64,000 nucleotides of DNA from Hyphomicrobiales bacterium (GCA_006844605.1 SPJN01000015.1:24251-88250), one strand, 5' to 3'. Positions 47,743 through 56,988 are shown, counted from the first letter of the stretch. Numbers and translations: made by a program. The notes: generated by a model not told the origin, from the sequence alone.

Positions 47743-50154
47743 ATGCTGAAATCAAACGGGGTCAAAGTGTCAGTACTGGCACTTATGGTTGGCCTGTCAG
47801 CACCCACCTTTGCACAGGACGCACCAAGCGCAGATGCAACTGCATCCGCCAACGCCGGTACGCCTGAAGGGGTAACCGAAGAACCAGCAGCAAAGAACCT
47901 GCAACTGGAAGAAATCGTCGTGACCGCGCAAAAGCGTGCAGAGAATATTCAGGACGTGCCGGTTTCCATGTCTGCGGTCACCGGTGACAGCCTGAAAGAA
48001 CGCGGGATCGACAATTTCGATTCCATGGCCAACTATACCCCCAACGTCAACATCACCTCCGGTAACGGGTCGGCCTTTGTCCGTATTCGTGGCCTGGGGT
48101 CAATGGCCAATGACGGGTTTGAAGACAGTGTCGGTTTTTATATCGACGATATTTATTATGGCCGCTCCGTCTATATGGGGCAGGCATTTTTGGACCTTGA
48201 TCGCATCGAGGTGTTGCGCGGCCCGCAAGGCACCCTGTTCGGTAAGAACACCGTTGCAGGCGCCATCAACATGCACACGGCCAATCCCAGTAATGAGTGG
48301 GAGTTTGGCGGCGATGTCACCTATGGCGAGTTGAACAATCAATCGGCATCGCTCATCGTCAATGTTCCGCTATTCAATGACGACATCGGTCTACGCGCCG
48401 CCGGCACCTTTCAGGAACGTGATGGCTGGTACTACAATGTTCAGAACGACGACGAAGAACGCAATGTTGACCGGATCAATCTGCGCGGCAAAATCGGCTG
48501 GGACATCACCGCGGATTGGGATTTGATCGCAGGCTATTCCTATGCCGTCTATAAGGATAACGGCCCGGGCTTTGAGCTTTATGACGCGAACGAGCCGACC
48601 CAAACCCTGAACGGGTTGATCAACAGCGAAGTTGATTTTGAATTGAACCGTCGCGGTGGCACCGATACCGATGCGCTGACTGACATCACCACCAAGACAT
48701 GGACACTGCACAGCAATCTTGACGTGGGTGAACACAGCTTTGTTTTGGCGGCGGGTTATTCCGACTATCATCACATCGTGAATTTCGATGCTGATGGCGG
48801 CGCGTTCCCGATGCTGACATGGAACAATGAGGATAATTACGACCAAACCAGTGTTGAACTGCGGGTCGTATCACCCCCCGGCCAGTTCGAATATGTGGCC
48901 GGTCTGCATTATTTCGCCAACACCTATGATGGCGGCACTGATTTCCGCGTCGGCAACTTTACCGGGCCGACCAATACCATCCTTGGGATCGTGCTACCTC
49001 CAGCCGCCGACGCCTTGTTGGGCCAAACGCTTGTTGATCTGTTGGGCGGCACACTCACCCTTGATCAGGTGTTAAGCCAAAACCTGTCAGACCGCCTTGA
49101 TCAAACATTCGTTCAGGACACGGTCAGCTATGCCGCGTTCGGTCAGGTCACCGGCTATTTCTTTGATGACTGGCAACTGGTCTTGGGCCTGCGCGCGTCT
49201 TACGAAGAAAAAGAAGCGTTGATGAGCCAGCAATATGAAAACACCGGCATTCTGTTGCAAGCCGCATTGGGCATCACAGAATATGTCATCAATGTCAGCC
49301 GCGATGAAACGCAGTTCGCACCGAAAGTATCGCTGAAATATGAAATTCGCGACAATCTCAACGCCTATGCCACTATCGCCAAGGGCTTTAAGGCCGGTGG
49401 CTTCAACCCATTTGCGGAAACGCCTGACCGGACAGAGTTTGAGTCAGAGGAATCCACGACCTTTGAAGGCGGCTTGAAGGGGCGTTATTGGGATGGCCGT
49501 ATTTCAGCCAATCTAAGCTTGTTCCACACGATCTTTGACAATCTGCAAACATCTGTTGTGGGGGGCACAGGCTCTACCTTTATTGTGGATAATGCCGCGT
49601 CGGCAACATCACAGGGTTTTGAGTTTGATGCCACTGTTCTGCTGGCAGAATGGTTGACCTCAACCATTTCAGTGGGCTGGACGGATGCCACCTATGATGA
49701 ATACCCCAACGCACCTTGCATCACCGAAGAAAACAGCTTGGGCGGCTTTGTCTCTGACCCCAATTCATGCGATGCCAGCGGCAAGCCGCTGACCGAAGCG
49801 CCTGAATGGAATGCAGCATTGGGGGGCAACATCACGCTGCCGCTTGATATGTTGGGCACCGTGTCGGGGTCAAACATCGTCTTCATTTTGGGTGCCGATG
49901 CGATCTATCGTGGTGAAACCTTCATGAACCTTGATTATGATCCTGCGTCATTCCAGGAAGCCTATTGGCGCTTTGACGCCCGCTTGGGCCTTGCTGATAT
50001 GGATGGCACATGGGCGTTTATGGTCACGGGTCAAAACCTGACCGATGAAGAATATCTGACGTTGAGTGTGGATGCGCCTGTGCAGGCAGGCTCTCACATC
50101 GGGACGCTGGGTGATCCGCGTTACATCAACGCGACGTTCCGTTTCTTCTTTTAA
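47743..50154 (+). CDS. TonB-dependent outer-membrane receptor 1
   Basis: 803 residues from the ATG at 47743, with GGGGAG upstream. A signal peptide (about 1-25, cleaving near TFA-QD), then a TonB box/plug start LEEIVVTAQKRAENIQDVPVS, plug domain to about residue 180 (IEVLRGPQGTLFGKNTVAGAIN) and a 22-strand barrel ending in FRFFF, with a terminal Phe. The type is that of sphingomonad receptors with unknown substrates (sugars, lipids or siderophores). Two Cys in an extracellular loop (around 660-675) may form a disulfide. Confidence 0.93.
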   Translation: MLKSNGVKVSVLALMVGLSAPTFAQDAPSADATASANAGTPEGVTEEPAAKNLQLEEIVVTAQKRAENIQDVPVSMSAVTGDSLKERGIDNFDSMANYTPNVNITSGNGSAFVRIRGLGSMANDGFEDSVGFYIDDIYYGRSVYMGQAFLDLDRIEVLRGPQGTLFGKNTVAGAINMHTANPSNEWEFGGDVTYGELNNQSASLIVNVPLFNDDIGLRAAGTFQERDGWYYNVQNDDEERNVDRINLRGKIGWDITADWDLIAGYSYAVYKDNGPGFELYDANEPTQTLNGLINSEVDFELNRRGGTDTDALTDITTKTWTLHSNLDVGEHSFVLAAGYSDYHHIVNFDADGGAFPMLTWNNEDNYDQTSVELRVVSPPGQFEYVAGLHYFANTYDGGTDFRVGNFTGPTNTILGIVLPPAADALLGQTLVDLLGGTLTLDQVLSQNLSDRLDQTFVQDTVSYAAFGQVTGYFFDDWQLVLGLRASYEEKEALMSQQYENTGILLQAALGITEYVINVSRDETQFAPKVSLKYEIRDNLNAYATIAKGFKAGGFNPFAETPDRTEFESEESTTFEGGLKGRYWDGRISANLSLFHTIFDNLQTSVVGGTGSTFIVDNAASATSQGFEFDATVLLAEWLTSTISVGWTDATYDEYPNAPCITEENSLGGFVSDPNSCDASGKPLTEAPEWNAALGGNITLPLDMLGTVSGSNIVFILGADAIYRGETFMNLDYDPASFQEAYWRFDARLGLADMDGTWAFMVTGQNLTDEEYLTLSVDAPVQAGSHIGTLGDPRYINATFRFFF

Positions 50155-50227
50155 GTCTATTCACTCAATTTGAGTAGTCCGGTTACGAAGTTGAGAAGGA
50201 TCGAAACCTCAAATCGGGTGAATTAAA

Positions 50228-50288
50228 TTACCTCAAATGCGGTTTAGGTCCGGTGCCGCATCGCAGCCGGACTACGCATTTGAGGTAA
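50228..50288. repeat. REP-like palindromic element, copy 2
   Basis: Same design as 1309-1357. Perfect outer arms TTACCTCAAATGCG (50228-50241) and its complement (50275-50288), inner TCCGG/CCGGA, and an asymmetric internal loop GTTTAGG versus CTA. It too lies between convergent genes, the TonB receptor and the MFS transporter. Confidence 0.75.
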
Positions 50289-50300
50289 TCAAAACACTAG

Positions 50301-50325
50301 CTTAAACGTGCTCTGCACGTTTAAG
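50301..50325 (-). terminator. Hairpin at the end of the MFS gene
   Basis: CTTAAACGTG (50301-50310) pairs perfectly with CACGTTTAAG (50316-50325), loop 5 bases. It includes the stop codon and the last codons of the minus-strand MFS gene. Only a loose T stretch follows on the minus strand, so a processing or transcript-end role is more likely than strong termination. Confidence 0.55.
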
Positions 50326-51729
50326 CGGTATTGCCCGTTCTTCCTTGACGTATACCGCTAATGCGATAGCGCCACCGACAATCAAAAAGATAGTCACGGA
50401 AAAACCCAGATGCAGGCTTTCTGTTTGCGCCGTAATCACGGCAATCAACATCGGCGCGACAAAGCTGGTTGCCTTGCCCGCCAAGGCATATAGACCAAAA
50501 AACTCAGTCATATGTTCATGCGGGCTTAGCTTCGCCATCATCGTCCGGCTTGAGGCTATCACCGGCCCGACAGCAGCCGAGAAAATTGCCGTCATCACCA
50601 ATATGGCTTTTTCAGGCACAGTGCTGAACGCGGCGGCATCACTTGCCACATCATAATGCAGCACAAAGAACAACTGCCCCTGATCAACAGAAACAAAGCC
50701 CAACACCATAATCGCCGCCACCACAAGCGCCGCCAAAATGGTTGGCTTGGACCCGAATTTGGGGTCGGCCCATGCACCAACCAAGCCGCCCAACCCGGAC
50801 GAGCCGATGGACAACATCCCATATAGCGCCAGTTCAAGCACACCCCAACCAAAGATGGAGGCTGCAAACACGCCGCCAAAAAAGAACACGGCATTCAGGC
50901 CATCATAAAAAACCATACGCGCCAACAAAAACGCCGCTACGTTTTTGAAATGCCCCATGGACCGCATGGTTTCCAGCAGCGTCGTCAACCCATGACCCAA
51001 GGCTTGCTTGGTCGACATGGTTGCCTTGGCCTTGTCAGGCACCATAAAAAACAGGGGCAGGCACACAATGCCAAACCACAGCGCCGCAATTGGCCCGACA
51101 ACGCGATCAGATTCATAAGCTGCCTGATCAATCCCGAACAGGGGCGCATCGGGGACAAAGCCCAAATCCACCGTGCCGGGCAGGGCAAAGGCGATCAACA
51201 CCGCCGCCAATGCAAAAATCGTAAACAGTTGCGACACGCCATAACTGACGCCCGACACCAACCCGATGGAATCGTCATCGGTGATGGATGGCAACATGGC
51301 ATAGAAAAACACATGCGCGTATTCCAGCATGATCAAGGTGACGACCATAATCACAAACCCGATCCACATATAGGACGGGTCTGGCTGCACAAACCACAAC
51401 ATCGCCATACCAATACCGCCGATCAGCGACGTCAGGGCAATCCACGGTTTGCGTGGACCTGCGTGATCGGCCAACGCGCCCAGAATGGGGGAAAAGATGG
51501 CGACTGCAAAACCTGATACCGCTTGTACCATGCCCCAGGTGGACTGGCCGGTAATCGGGTCAGGGGCCACGTGATTGACGAAATAGGCCGAGAATATGAA
51601 GATCGGCACCAGCGCATAAAACGGTGATATTGCCGTTTCATAAATGCCCCAGCCCAGTTGCGCCCGCCGCATCGCACTTGGATTGCCGCGCAATGTAGAA
51701 TGCAGTGACGTAGCAGCGTCTATTGTCAT
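50302..51729 (-). CDS. MFS transporter, UMF1-like family
   Basis: 475 residues from the ATG at 51729 (GGGGGA upstream); a start at 51759 would add ten. About 12 membrane segments. The WGIYETAISPFYALVPIFIFSAYF start, SPILGALADHAGPRKPW and the SSRTMMAKLSPHEHMTEFFGLYALAGKATSF segment resemble the UMF1/Atg22-related MFS branch. Substrate unknown. It lies between the TonB receptor and the dehydrogenase gene, and may take up what the receptor brings in. Confidence 0.8.
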   Translation of the reverse strand: MTIDAATSLHSTLRGNPSAMRRAQLGWGIYETAISPFYALVPIFIFSAYFVNHVAPDPITGQSTWGMVQAVSGFAVAIFSPILGALADHAGPRKPWIALTSLIGGIGMAMLWFVQPDPSYMWIGFVIMVVTLIMLEYAHVFFYAMLPSITDDDSIGLVSGVSYGVSQLFTIFALAAVLIAFALPGTVDLGFVPDAPLFGIDQAAYESDRVVGPIAALWFGIVCLPLFFMVPDKAKATMSTKQALGHGLTTLLETMRSMGHFKNVAAFLLARMVFYDGLNAVFFFGGVFAASIFGWGVLELALYGMLSIGSSGLGGLVGAWADPKFGSKPTILAALVVAAIMVLGFVSVDQGQLFFVLHYDVASDAAAFSTVPEKAILVMTAIFSAAVGPVIASSRTMMAKLSPHEHMTEFFGLYALAGKATSFVAPMLIAVITAQTESLHLGFSVTIFLIVGGAIALAVYVKEERAIPLKRAEHV

Positions 51730-52084
51730 AAGTCCCCCAAGGAATCCCAGCGGCCGCAACGTGCTTATCCAAAATCGGTGCCGCCGTCAGCGTGATCTGC
51801 GCCAATACATATAGGCCCACCCCCTAAAACACCAGTATGACATTTGGGCACGACCGACCCTGCAGGGATCAATAATGACAAATATCATGAAATCTCAAAC
51901 AATTATTGACCATCGGCTCTAATAGGCCCACACTTTTGATGATCGTCTAACCGGGCGTTCACCTGAAGCGCCCGGGGCGACCGTTTTACAAAACTGTGGT
52001 CCCGCCAGAAAACATAAACGGATCATGAGGGGTGAGCAATTGAGGGGGGATAAACCCCCCCGAAACTGACAGGAAGGATCTACT
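51730..52084. promoter_or_regulatory. Dehydrogenase leader with two hairpins
   Basis: 355 bases without a gene. CCGGGCG (51951-51957) pairs with CGCCCGG (51969-51975), and the inner TTCA/TGAA extends the stem. GGGGGG (52044-52049) pairs with CCCCCC (52055-52060), 12 bases before the ribosome-binding site GGAAGG. Divergent promoters must lie here but none is clear. Confidence 0.5.
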
Positions 52085-53350
52085 ATGTCAGAGGGGCTTT
52101 TTCATTCAGCCGTCAAACGGCTTTATTCAGCGGCAGAACATCTTGATCTGCATGAGGACGTTTTGGAGCGTCTAAAATATCCAAAAGAAACACTGGCCGC
52201 ATCATTGCCCGTCCGTATGGATGACGGGTCTGTACGGTCGTTCAAGGCATGGCGCTGCCGTTATGATGACACACGCGGCCCGACCAAGGGCGGCATCCGG
52301 TTTCATCCTGCTGTGTGCATGGATGAGGTGATGACCCTGGCGTTCTGGATGACATTCAAATGCGCCGTGGCGAACCTGCCCTATGGCGGCGGCAAGGGCG
52401 GCGTATCTGTCGATGTCCACCAGCTTTCCCGGACAGAGCTTGAGCGGTTAAGCCGTGCCTATGTCGGTGCTTTCTCCCGTTTTATCGGGCCGGACCGCGA
52501 TGTGCCTGCCCCTGACATGTACACAAACGGCATTGTCATGGCGTGGATGGCCGATGAATATTCCCGCATAGCTGATGAGCCGACCCCCGCTGTGATCACC
52601 GGTAAGCCGATTGCGCTTGGCGGGTCACTTGGCCGTGATGATGCAACGGGCCGTGGTGGCTATTACGTGCTGCGCCATCTTGAAGATGACCTTGGCATTG
52701 CACCGGGCAAATCAAAGGTCGTCATACAGGGCTTTGGTAATGCGGCGTTCCATGCGGCACGTCTGCTGCATGATGATGGCTATCAAATCATCGGTGTGTC
52801 GGATTCCAAATCAGCGATCTATGATCCTGATGGGCTGAACCCCTATGACGTGATGGAATATAAGCAGAAGAACCGCACATTGGATGGCGCCCCGACAAAC
52901 GGAAAGGCCAAAACCATGTCCAACGCAGAATTGTTGGAACAAGAATGCGATGTGCTGATCCCTGCGGCCATGGAAAATCAGATTACCGGTGACAACGCCG
53001 ACCGCATTGTCGCCCCGGTCATTCTTGAACTGGCCAATGGGCCGATCACCCCAGAAGGGGACGCCATCCTGAACAAGGCTGGTAAAACTGTCATTCCTGA
53101 TATTCTGGCCAATGCCGGTGGTGTGACCGTGTCCTATTTCGAGTGGGTGCAGAACAAGGCGGGCTACTACTGGCCGCTTGATGAAGTGCAGGACAAACTG
53201 CAAAAAATCATGCGCCCCGAAGGCCGCCGCGTTTGGGATGTGTCCAAGGAAAAAGGCATCGACATGCGGACAGCCGCCTATGTTCATGCGCTTGACCGCA
53301 TTGCCTCTGCGGTTGAGGCACACGGCACAAAGGCCTATTTCGACGGCTGA
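52085..53350 (+). CDS. Glu/Leu/Phe/Val dehydrogenase (glutamate dehydrogenase type)
   Basis: 421 residues, the length of hexameric NAD-type glutamate dehydrogenases. It interconverts glutamate and 2-oxoglutarate plus ammonia. The catalytic Lys104 lies in LPYGGGKGGV, the substrate region includes RGPTKGGIRFHP, and the Rossmann domain starts VVIQGFGNAAFHAARLLHDDG. Substrate choice between glutamate and branched-chain amino acids is not decidable here. GGAAGG precedes the ATG. Confidence 0.92.
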   Translation: MSEGLFHSAVKRLYSAAEHLDLHEDVLERLKYPKETLAASLPVRMDDGSVRSFKAWRCRYDDTRGPTKGGIRFHPAVCMDEVMTLAFWMTFKCAVANLPYGGGKGGVSVDVHQLSRTELERLSRAYVGAFSRFIGPDRDVPAPDMYTNGIVMAWMADEYSRIADEPTPAVITGKPIALGGSLGRDDATGRGGYYVLRHLEDDLGIAPGKSKVVIQGFGNAAFHAARLLHDDGYQIIGVSDSKSAIYDPDGLNPYDVMEYKQKNRTLDGAPTNGKAKTMSNAELLEQECDVLIPAAMENQITGDNADRIVAPVILELANGPITPEGDAILNKAGKTVIPDILANAGGVTVSYFEWVQNKAGYYWPLDEVQDKLQKIMRPEGRRVWDVSKEKGIDMRTAAYVHALDRIASAVEAHGTKAYFDG

Positions 53351-53373
53351 TCAATCGCCAAAGTCTGAAAACA

Positions 53374-53406
53374 AAAAACCCCTGTTCTTCACGGATGGGG
53401 GTTTTT
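53374..53406 (+). terminator. Terminator after the dehydrogenase gene
   Basis: AAAAACCCC (53374-53382) pairs with GGGGTTTTT (53398-53406), loop 15 bases. It isolates the dehydrogenase gene from the FNR-type box 30 bases further on. Confidence 0.88.
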
Positions 53407-53436
53407 CGTTGCCCGACGCCCTATCGGTATTCGCCA

Positions 53437-53450
53437 TTGATCTAGATCAA
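53437..53450. promoter_or_regulatory. Perfect FNR-type box
   Basis: TTGATCTAGATCAA is a perfect match to the FNR/Dnr consensus TTGAT-N4-ATCAA. Centre 53443.5. No annotated gene starts nearby on either strand: the dehydrogenase gene ends upstream and tetR converges from the right. Confidence 0.8.
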
Positions 53451-53483
53451 TGCCCAATCATGTCTGTCAGCTAGTCTGTGTTG

Positions 53484-53572
53484 GTCAGTGTCACGGATAA
53501 CAAAAGCAATAAAATCCAGCTGGCTTCGCAGAACAGCAAAAACTTAAAAGCCGGGAGCAATTCCCGGCTTTT
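53484..53572 (+). ncRNA. Candidate FNR-activated small RNA
   Basis: The -10-like TAGTCT (53472-53477) puts a start near 53484, with the FNR box centred about 41 bases upstream, the class II activator position. The transcript would be about 88 bases and end in a hairpin (53546-53572). A short GTG frame inside lacks a ribosome site. The hairpin might instead only serve tetR, so the RNA is inferred, not shown. Confidence 0.45.
53546..53572. terminator. Bidirectional hairpin terminator
   Basis: AAAAGCCGGGA (53546-53556) pairs perfectly with TCCCGGCTTTT (53562-53572), loop GCAAT. The plus-strand tail is TTTTGTCTT; the minus-strand tail TTTTAAGTTTTT is better, so it certainly suits tetR and may also end the candidate RNA. 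Confidence 0.85.
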
Positions 53573-53600
53573 GTCTTATCTATGATGGAACCTGCTTCCA

Positions 53601-54308
53601 CTAACCAAGCTTCGGTTCAGTGGGCACATGTTTGCAATACATCAACCGCCAATAGGATTCAGTCAGCCAGGACAACACTTCTTCATGACGCTCGCGTCCC
53701 GGCGCTGCCGCGAAATAATAGAAATTCCGCTCAAACATATTGGCCAAAACAATGCCCAATGACGGTTCAAGACCCGGGTCGCAACGCCCCGCGGCGCGCA
53801 GTTTCAGGATCACCTCGCCCAGCATGTCACCAATTGTTTGCTTGATGCCTTCATAGAATTTGCCCAATTCCTCATCATAGGTGGAGGTTTCGATCAACAA
53901 ATCCAATGTTGTGCGGTGGGTTTCCATAATGGACAGAATGCGGTCCTGCACCTCGCGCAGCTCTTCATAGGTCAGCCGTTCGGCAAAGCGATACCAGACC
54001 TCAACCTCTTGGGCGATCCGGCCCGCGGTCCGTTCTGCCAGCATCGCCACAACCCGGCGTTTGTCGCCATAATGACTATAGAATGTGACCCGTGAAATGC
54101 CGACTTCCTTTGCCAGCATTGTCACTGACATATCGTTGAAGCTGACCCCTTGCGACCGCAAATGTTCCAACGCCTTGACGACCTTGTCGTCATAGCGGCT
54201 GGCCGGTTGTGTTGTCAGTACCGCGGCCAGACCATCAATGCGGCTTTCTTCTGCCCCGTGATCAGATCGATTCTGTTCCGCTGACAATTGAGTTGCCTCT
54301 GTCATCAC
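53601..54308 (-). CDS. TetR-family transcriptional regulator
   Basis: 235 residues. The HTH (about 40-90) reads DMSVTMLAKEVGISRVTFYSHYGDKRRVVAML; the C-terminal ligand domain is helical. The first 35 residues before the HTH are acidic and longer than usual. Two adjacent ATG give starts at 54308 and 54305. It is divergent from the second TonB receptor with a shared palindromic operator, so it probably controls that receptor and itself. Confidence 0.9.
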   Translation of the reverse strand: MMTEATQLSAEQNRSDHGAEESRIDGLAAVLTTQPASRYDDKVVKALEHLRSQGVSFNDMSVTMLAKEVGISRVTFYSHYGDKRRVVAMLAERTAGRIAQEVEVWYRFAERLTYEELREVQDRILSIMETHRTTLDLLIETSTYDEELGKFYEGIKQTIGDMLGEVILKLRAAGRCDPGLEPSLGIVLANMFERNFYYFAAAPGRERHEEVLSWLTESYWRLMYCKHVPTEPKLG

Positions 54309-54400
54309 TGCCCCATAGAGTTTCCATACGGATCATTTCCGTCCGCATCCCATTAACTTTTTATAGCGCACAACTGACAGCTTGTCACCATGATAAAAAA

Positions 54401-54419
54401 ACTTTACATGGTGTAAAGT
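54401..54419. promoter_or_regulatory. TetR operator
   Basis: ACTTTACA-TGG-TGTAAAGT, a perfect 8-base inverted repeat, the size normal for TetR dimers. It overlaps the -35 boxes (TTTACA) of both divergent promoters. Confidence 0.75.
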
Positions 54420-54431
54420 CCATGCTAGTTA
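54403..54431 (+). promoter_or_regulatory. Candidate promoter of TonB receptor 2
   Basis: TTTACA (54403-54408), 17-base spacer, TAGTTA (54426-54431). On the minus strand TTTACA, 16 bases and TATCAT give a matching tetR promoter. Confidence 0.55.
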
Positions 54432-54546
54432 CGTGAATTAGGGATGGGACAAAAATGGCAAAAAACAAATCAGCCTACATATTGTCCTGACATTGCTTGC
54501 TTGAAAGTTTTGCTTTCAAACAGGCGTGATATAGCGGGAGGGGAAA

Positions 54547-56988
54547 TTGCTCCGTATCGATCTATCTGCCTTTAGGGCGGGATTGTCGGCTATTGCGCCG
54601 ACACTATTGATGGTCAGCCTGCTGACCGTGAATGCACAGGCACAGGAAGCTGAGGCAACAGCCGAAGCGGCCGCCGCCGGGACCGAAGCTGAAGCGGGTG
54701 CTGAGGCAACTGCCGAAGGCGAACAAACCGCCAAAAAGCGGCGCATGTTCCTTGATGAAGTGGTCGTGACCGCCCAGCGCCGGTCAGAGGACCAGCAGGA
54801 TGTGCCGATTGCCATGACCGTTATGTCAGGTGATGACATGCGTGATGCCGGCCTGAACCAGTTCAATGATCTGGCTTTGGTTGTGCCCAACGTGTCGATT
54901 AACACAGACTGGTTCACACTGTATATTCGCGGCGTCGGTACATCAGAAGTGAACGTGATGGCCGAACAGGCCGTGGCCTATATGATTGATGGGGTCTATG
55001 TCAGCCGCGTGGAATTTCTTCGTTCTGGCTTTTTGGACGTTGACCAGCTTGAAGTGCTGAAAGGCCCGCAAGGCGTGCTGTTTGGCCGTAACTCCCCCGC
55101 TGGCGTGATCAATATCACACTGGGTCGTCCCGCCTATGAATGGGCTGGCCGTGCGTCTGTCCAATATGGTGAGTTGGAGGACCTTGATGCACGCGGCATG
55201 TTGAATATTCCGATTGTTGACGACAAGGTTGCCTTGCGGCTGTCTGCTGCGCACAGCTCTCGGCTTGGCCATACGGAAAATACATTCCGCCCCGGCGACA
55301 CAATCGGAGATCGTGACCAGACAAGCGCCCGTGCCAAGCTGCGCTTTGATCTGACCGACACATTCGACATCACATTGTCAGCAGCCTATTTCGAATATAA
55401 TTTCGGCACATGGGCCAGAACAGAACAGTTCAACACACCCGCTGAGTTTGAATTGCTGTTCAGATCACATGACCCGAACTTTGAAACCGAACTTGATCGG
55501 CGCGGTTCAGAACGCGAAGGCAGCCACGCCATCGGTGATGGCTACATCGCCTCTATCGACATGAACTGGGAAATTTGGGACCACACCATCAGCTCTGTCA
55601 CCAGCTATGCTGCCTATGATGATGATTCAGGCGGCGACACTGACGGTGCCAGCTTTAACCTGATGGAATTTGGTTTCGCCAATGATTTCTGGCAGGCGGC
55701 ACAGGAACTGCGCCTGACGTCACCGCCCGGTACGTTTGAATATGTCGCCGGTCTGTTTGCCTTCCAATCAGAATCCGATGCCTTGGGCTATGGCCATATT
55801 TTGCGCGACACTGATATTGCCCTTCTGCAAACGCTGCTATTGCCGGACTCGCTGCAAGCTCTGGTCAATCCGGTTGTGAATTTGTTAGGCGGCAATCAAA
55901 ACATCTATGACGGTGATTTGGTTGAAGCGGATGCCTTGTTGAAAACCGAAAGCTATGCGGTTTTCGGTCAATTGACATGGCGCATTACAGAAGACTTGGC
56001 CCTGCTTGCCGGTGGTCGCTACACCTATGAGAAAAAGGACTATCACGGCATTCTGGCCGCCCGTCAGCCCAGCCCCATCTGGGTGCCCACAATGTTGGGT
56101 AATGGCTATGACGTCACGCCGGTAAATTCGTTCAAGAATTTCAGCCCGAAGGTCTCTGCCACCTATGCCTTCAATGAAGAGATCACAGTCTATGCCACAT
56201 GGGCCAAGGGGTTCCGGTCAGGGTCGTTCAATATCGCGACCTTTGATGAAGACAATATCATCTTTGACCCGGAATTTTCCGAAACCTATGAAGCGGGTGT
56301 GAAGACCAGCTTCCTTGGCGGGTTGGCCCGTTTCAACCTTGCCCTGTTCTGGACCGACTATGAGGATTATCAGGTCACAACATTTGAAACCATTACCTTT
56401 GAAAGCTCAAACGCAGAAGAAGTACGGGTGCGCGGTGTTGAAGCTGATTTGACAATCTCACCCTTTGAAGGGCTCGTGCTGTTGGGGTCACTTGGCTACA
56501 ACGAAGGTGAATATGTCAAATTCACCCAAGCCAGCTGCCCGACACTTTCCGTGACCCAAACCGGTCAGGGCTCTTGCTTCCTGCCGCAAGGTCCGGTGAA
56601 CCTGCCCCCCGATACGTTCCAGGATCTGTCAGGGCAGCAATTGTTCCGCACACCGAAATGGACAGGGTCTTTGACCGCCATCTTGATGATGCCGCTGGGC
56701 AATACCGGCCTGATGGGTATGGTGTCAGCCAATGCCGCCTATCGTGCGGAGGAGTTCATCGACCCCGATCTTGATCCGGTCGATAAGAACGACGCCTATT
56801 GGTTGGTCGGTGCCAAGATTGGCATCAAGCATCCCGACAATTTGTGGGGCTTTGAAGTGCAGGTCAAAAACCTGACGGACGAGCTTTACAAGCAAACCAG
56901 TTTTGACGCCCCCTTGGTGCCCGGCGCGCATATCGCCCAAACCAATCCGCCCCGTCAGGTGCTGGCAACATTCAAGTTTGAATTCTAA
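54547..56988 (+). CDS. TonB-dependent outer-membrane receptor 2
   Basis: 813 residues. A TTG start with GGGAGGGG upstream. Signal peptide to about residue 32 (NAQA-Q), then an Ala/Glu low-complexity linker (33-65), TonB box DEVVVTAQRRSEDQQDVPI, plug (LEVLKGPQGVLFGRNSPAGVIN) and barrel ending ATFKFEF. It shares its layout with receptor 1 but not close sequence. Two Cys (around 660-675) sit in one loop as in receptor 1. Substrate unknown; repression by the divergent TetR suggests a small inducing molecule, perhaps the substrate. Confidence 0.92.
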   Translation: MLRIDLSAFRAGLSAIAPTLLMVSLLTVNAQAQEAEATAEAAAAGTEAEAGAEATAEGEQTAKKRRMFLDEVVVTAQRRSEDQQDVPIAMTVMSGDDMRDAGLNQFNDLALVVPNVSINTDWFTLYIRGVGTSEVNVMAEQAVAYMIDGVYVSRVEFLRSGFLDVDQLEVLKGPQGVLFGRNSPAGVINITLGRPAYEWAGRASVQYGELEDLDARGMLNIPIVDDKVALRLSAAHSSRLGHTENTFRPGDTIGDRDQTSARAKLRFDLTDTFDITLSAAYFEYNFGTWARTEQFNTPAEFELLFRSHDPNFETELDRRGSEREGSHAIGDGYIASIDMNWEIWDHTISSVTSYAAYDDDSGGDTDGASFNLMEFGFANDFWQAAQELRLTSPPGTFEYVAGLFAFQSESDALGYGHILRDTDIALLQTLLLPDSLQALVNPVVNLLGGNQNIYDGDLVEADALLKTESYAVFGQLTWRITEDLALLAGGRYTYEKKDYHGILAARQPSPIWVPTMLGNGYDVTPVNSFKNFSPKVSATYAFNEEITVYATWAKGFRSGSFNIATFDEDNIIFDPEFSETYEAGVKTSFLGGLARFNLALFWTDYEDYQVTTFETITFESSNAEEVRVRGVEADLTISPFEGLVLLGSLGYNEGEYVKFTQASCPTLSVTQTGQGSCFLPQGPVNLPPDTFQDLSGQQLFRTPKWTGSLTAILMMPLGNTGLMGMVSANAAYRAEEFIDPDLDPVDKNDAYWLVGAKIGIKHPDNLWGFEVQVKNLTDELYKQTSFDAPLVPGAHIAQTNPPRQVLATFKFEF

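Noticed and set aside
50950..51516. 188-residue plus-strand open frame opposite the MFS gene
   Set aside because: Very rich in His, Gln and Arg, a sign of reading the antisense of a membrane protein gene.
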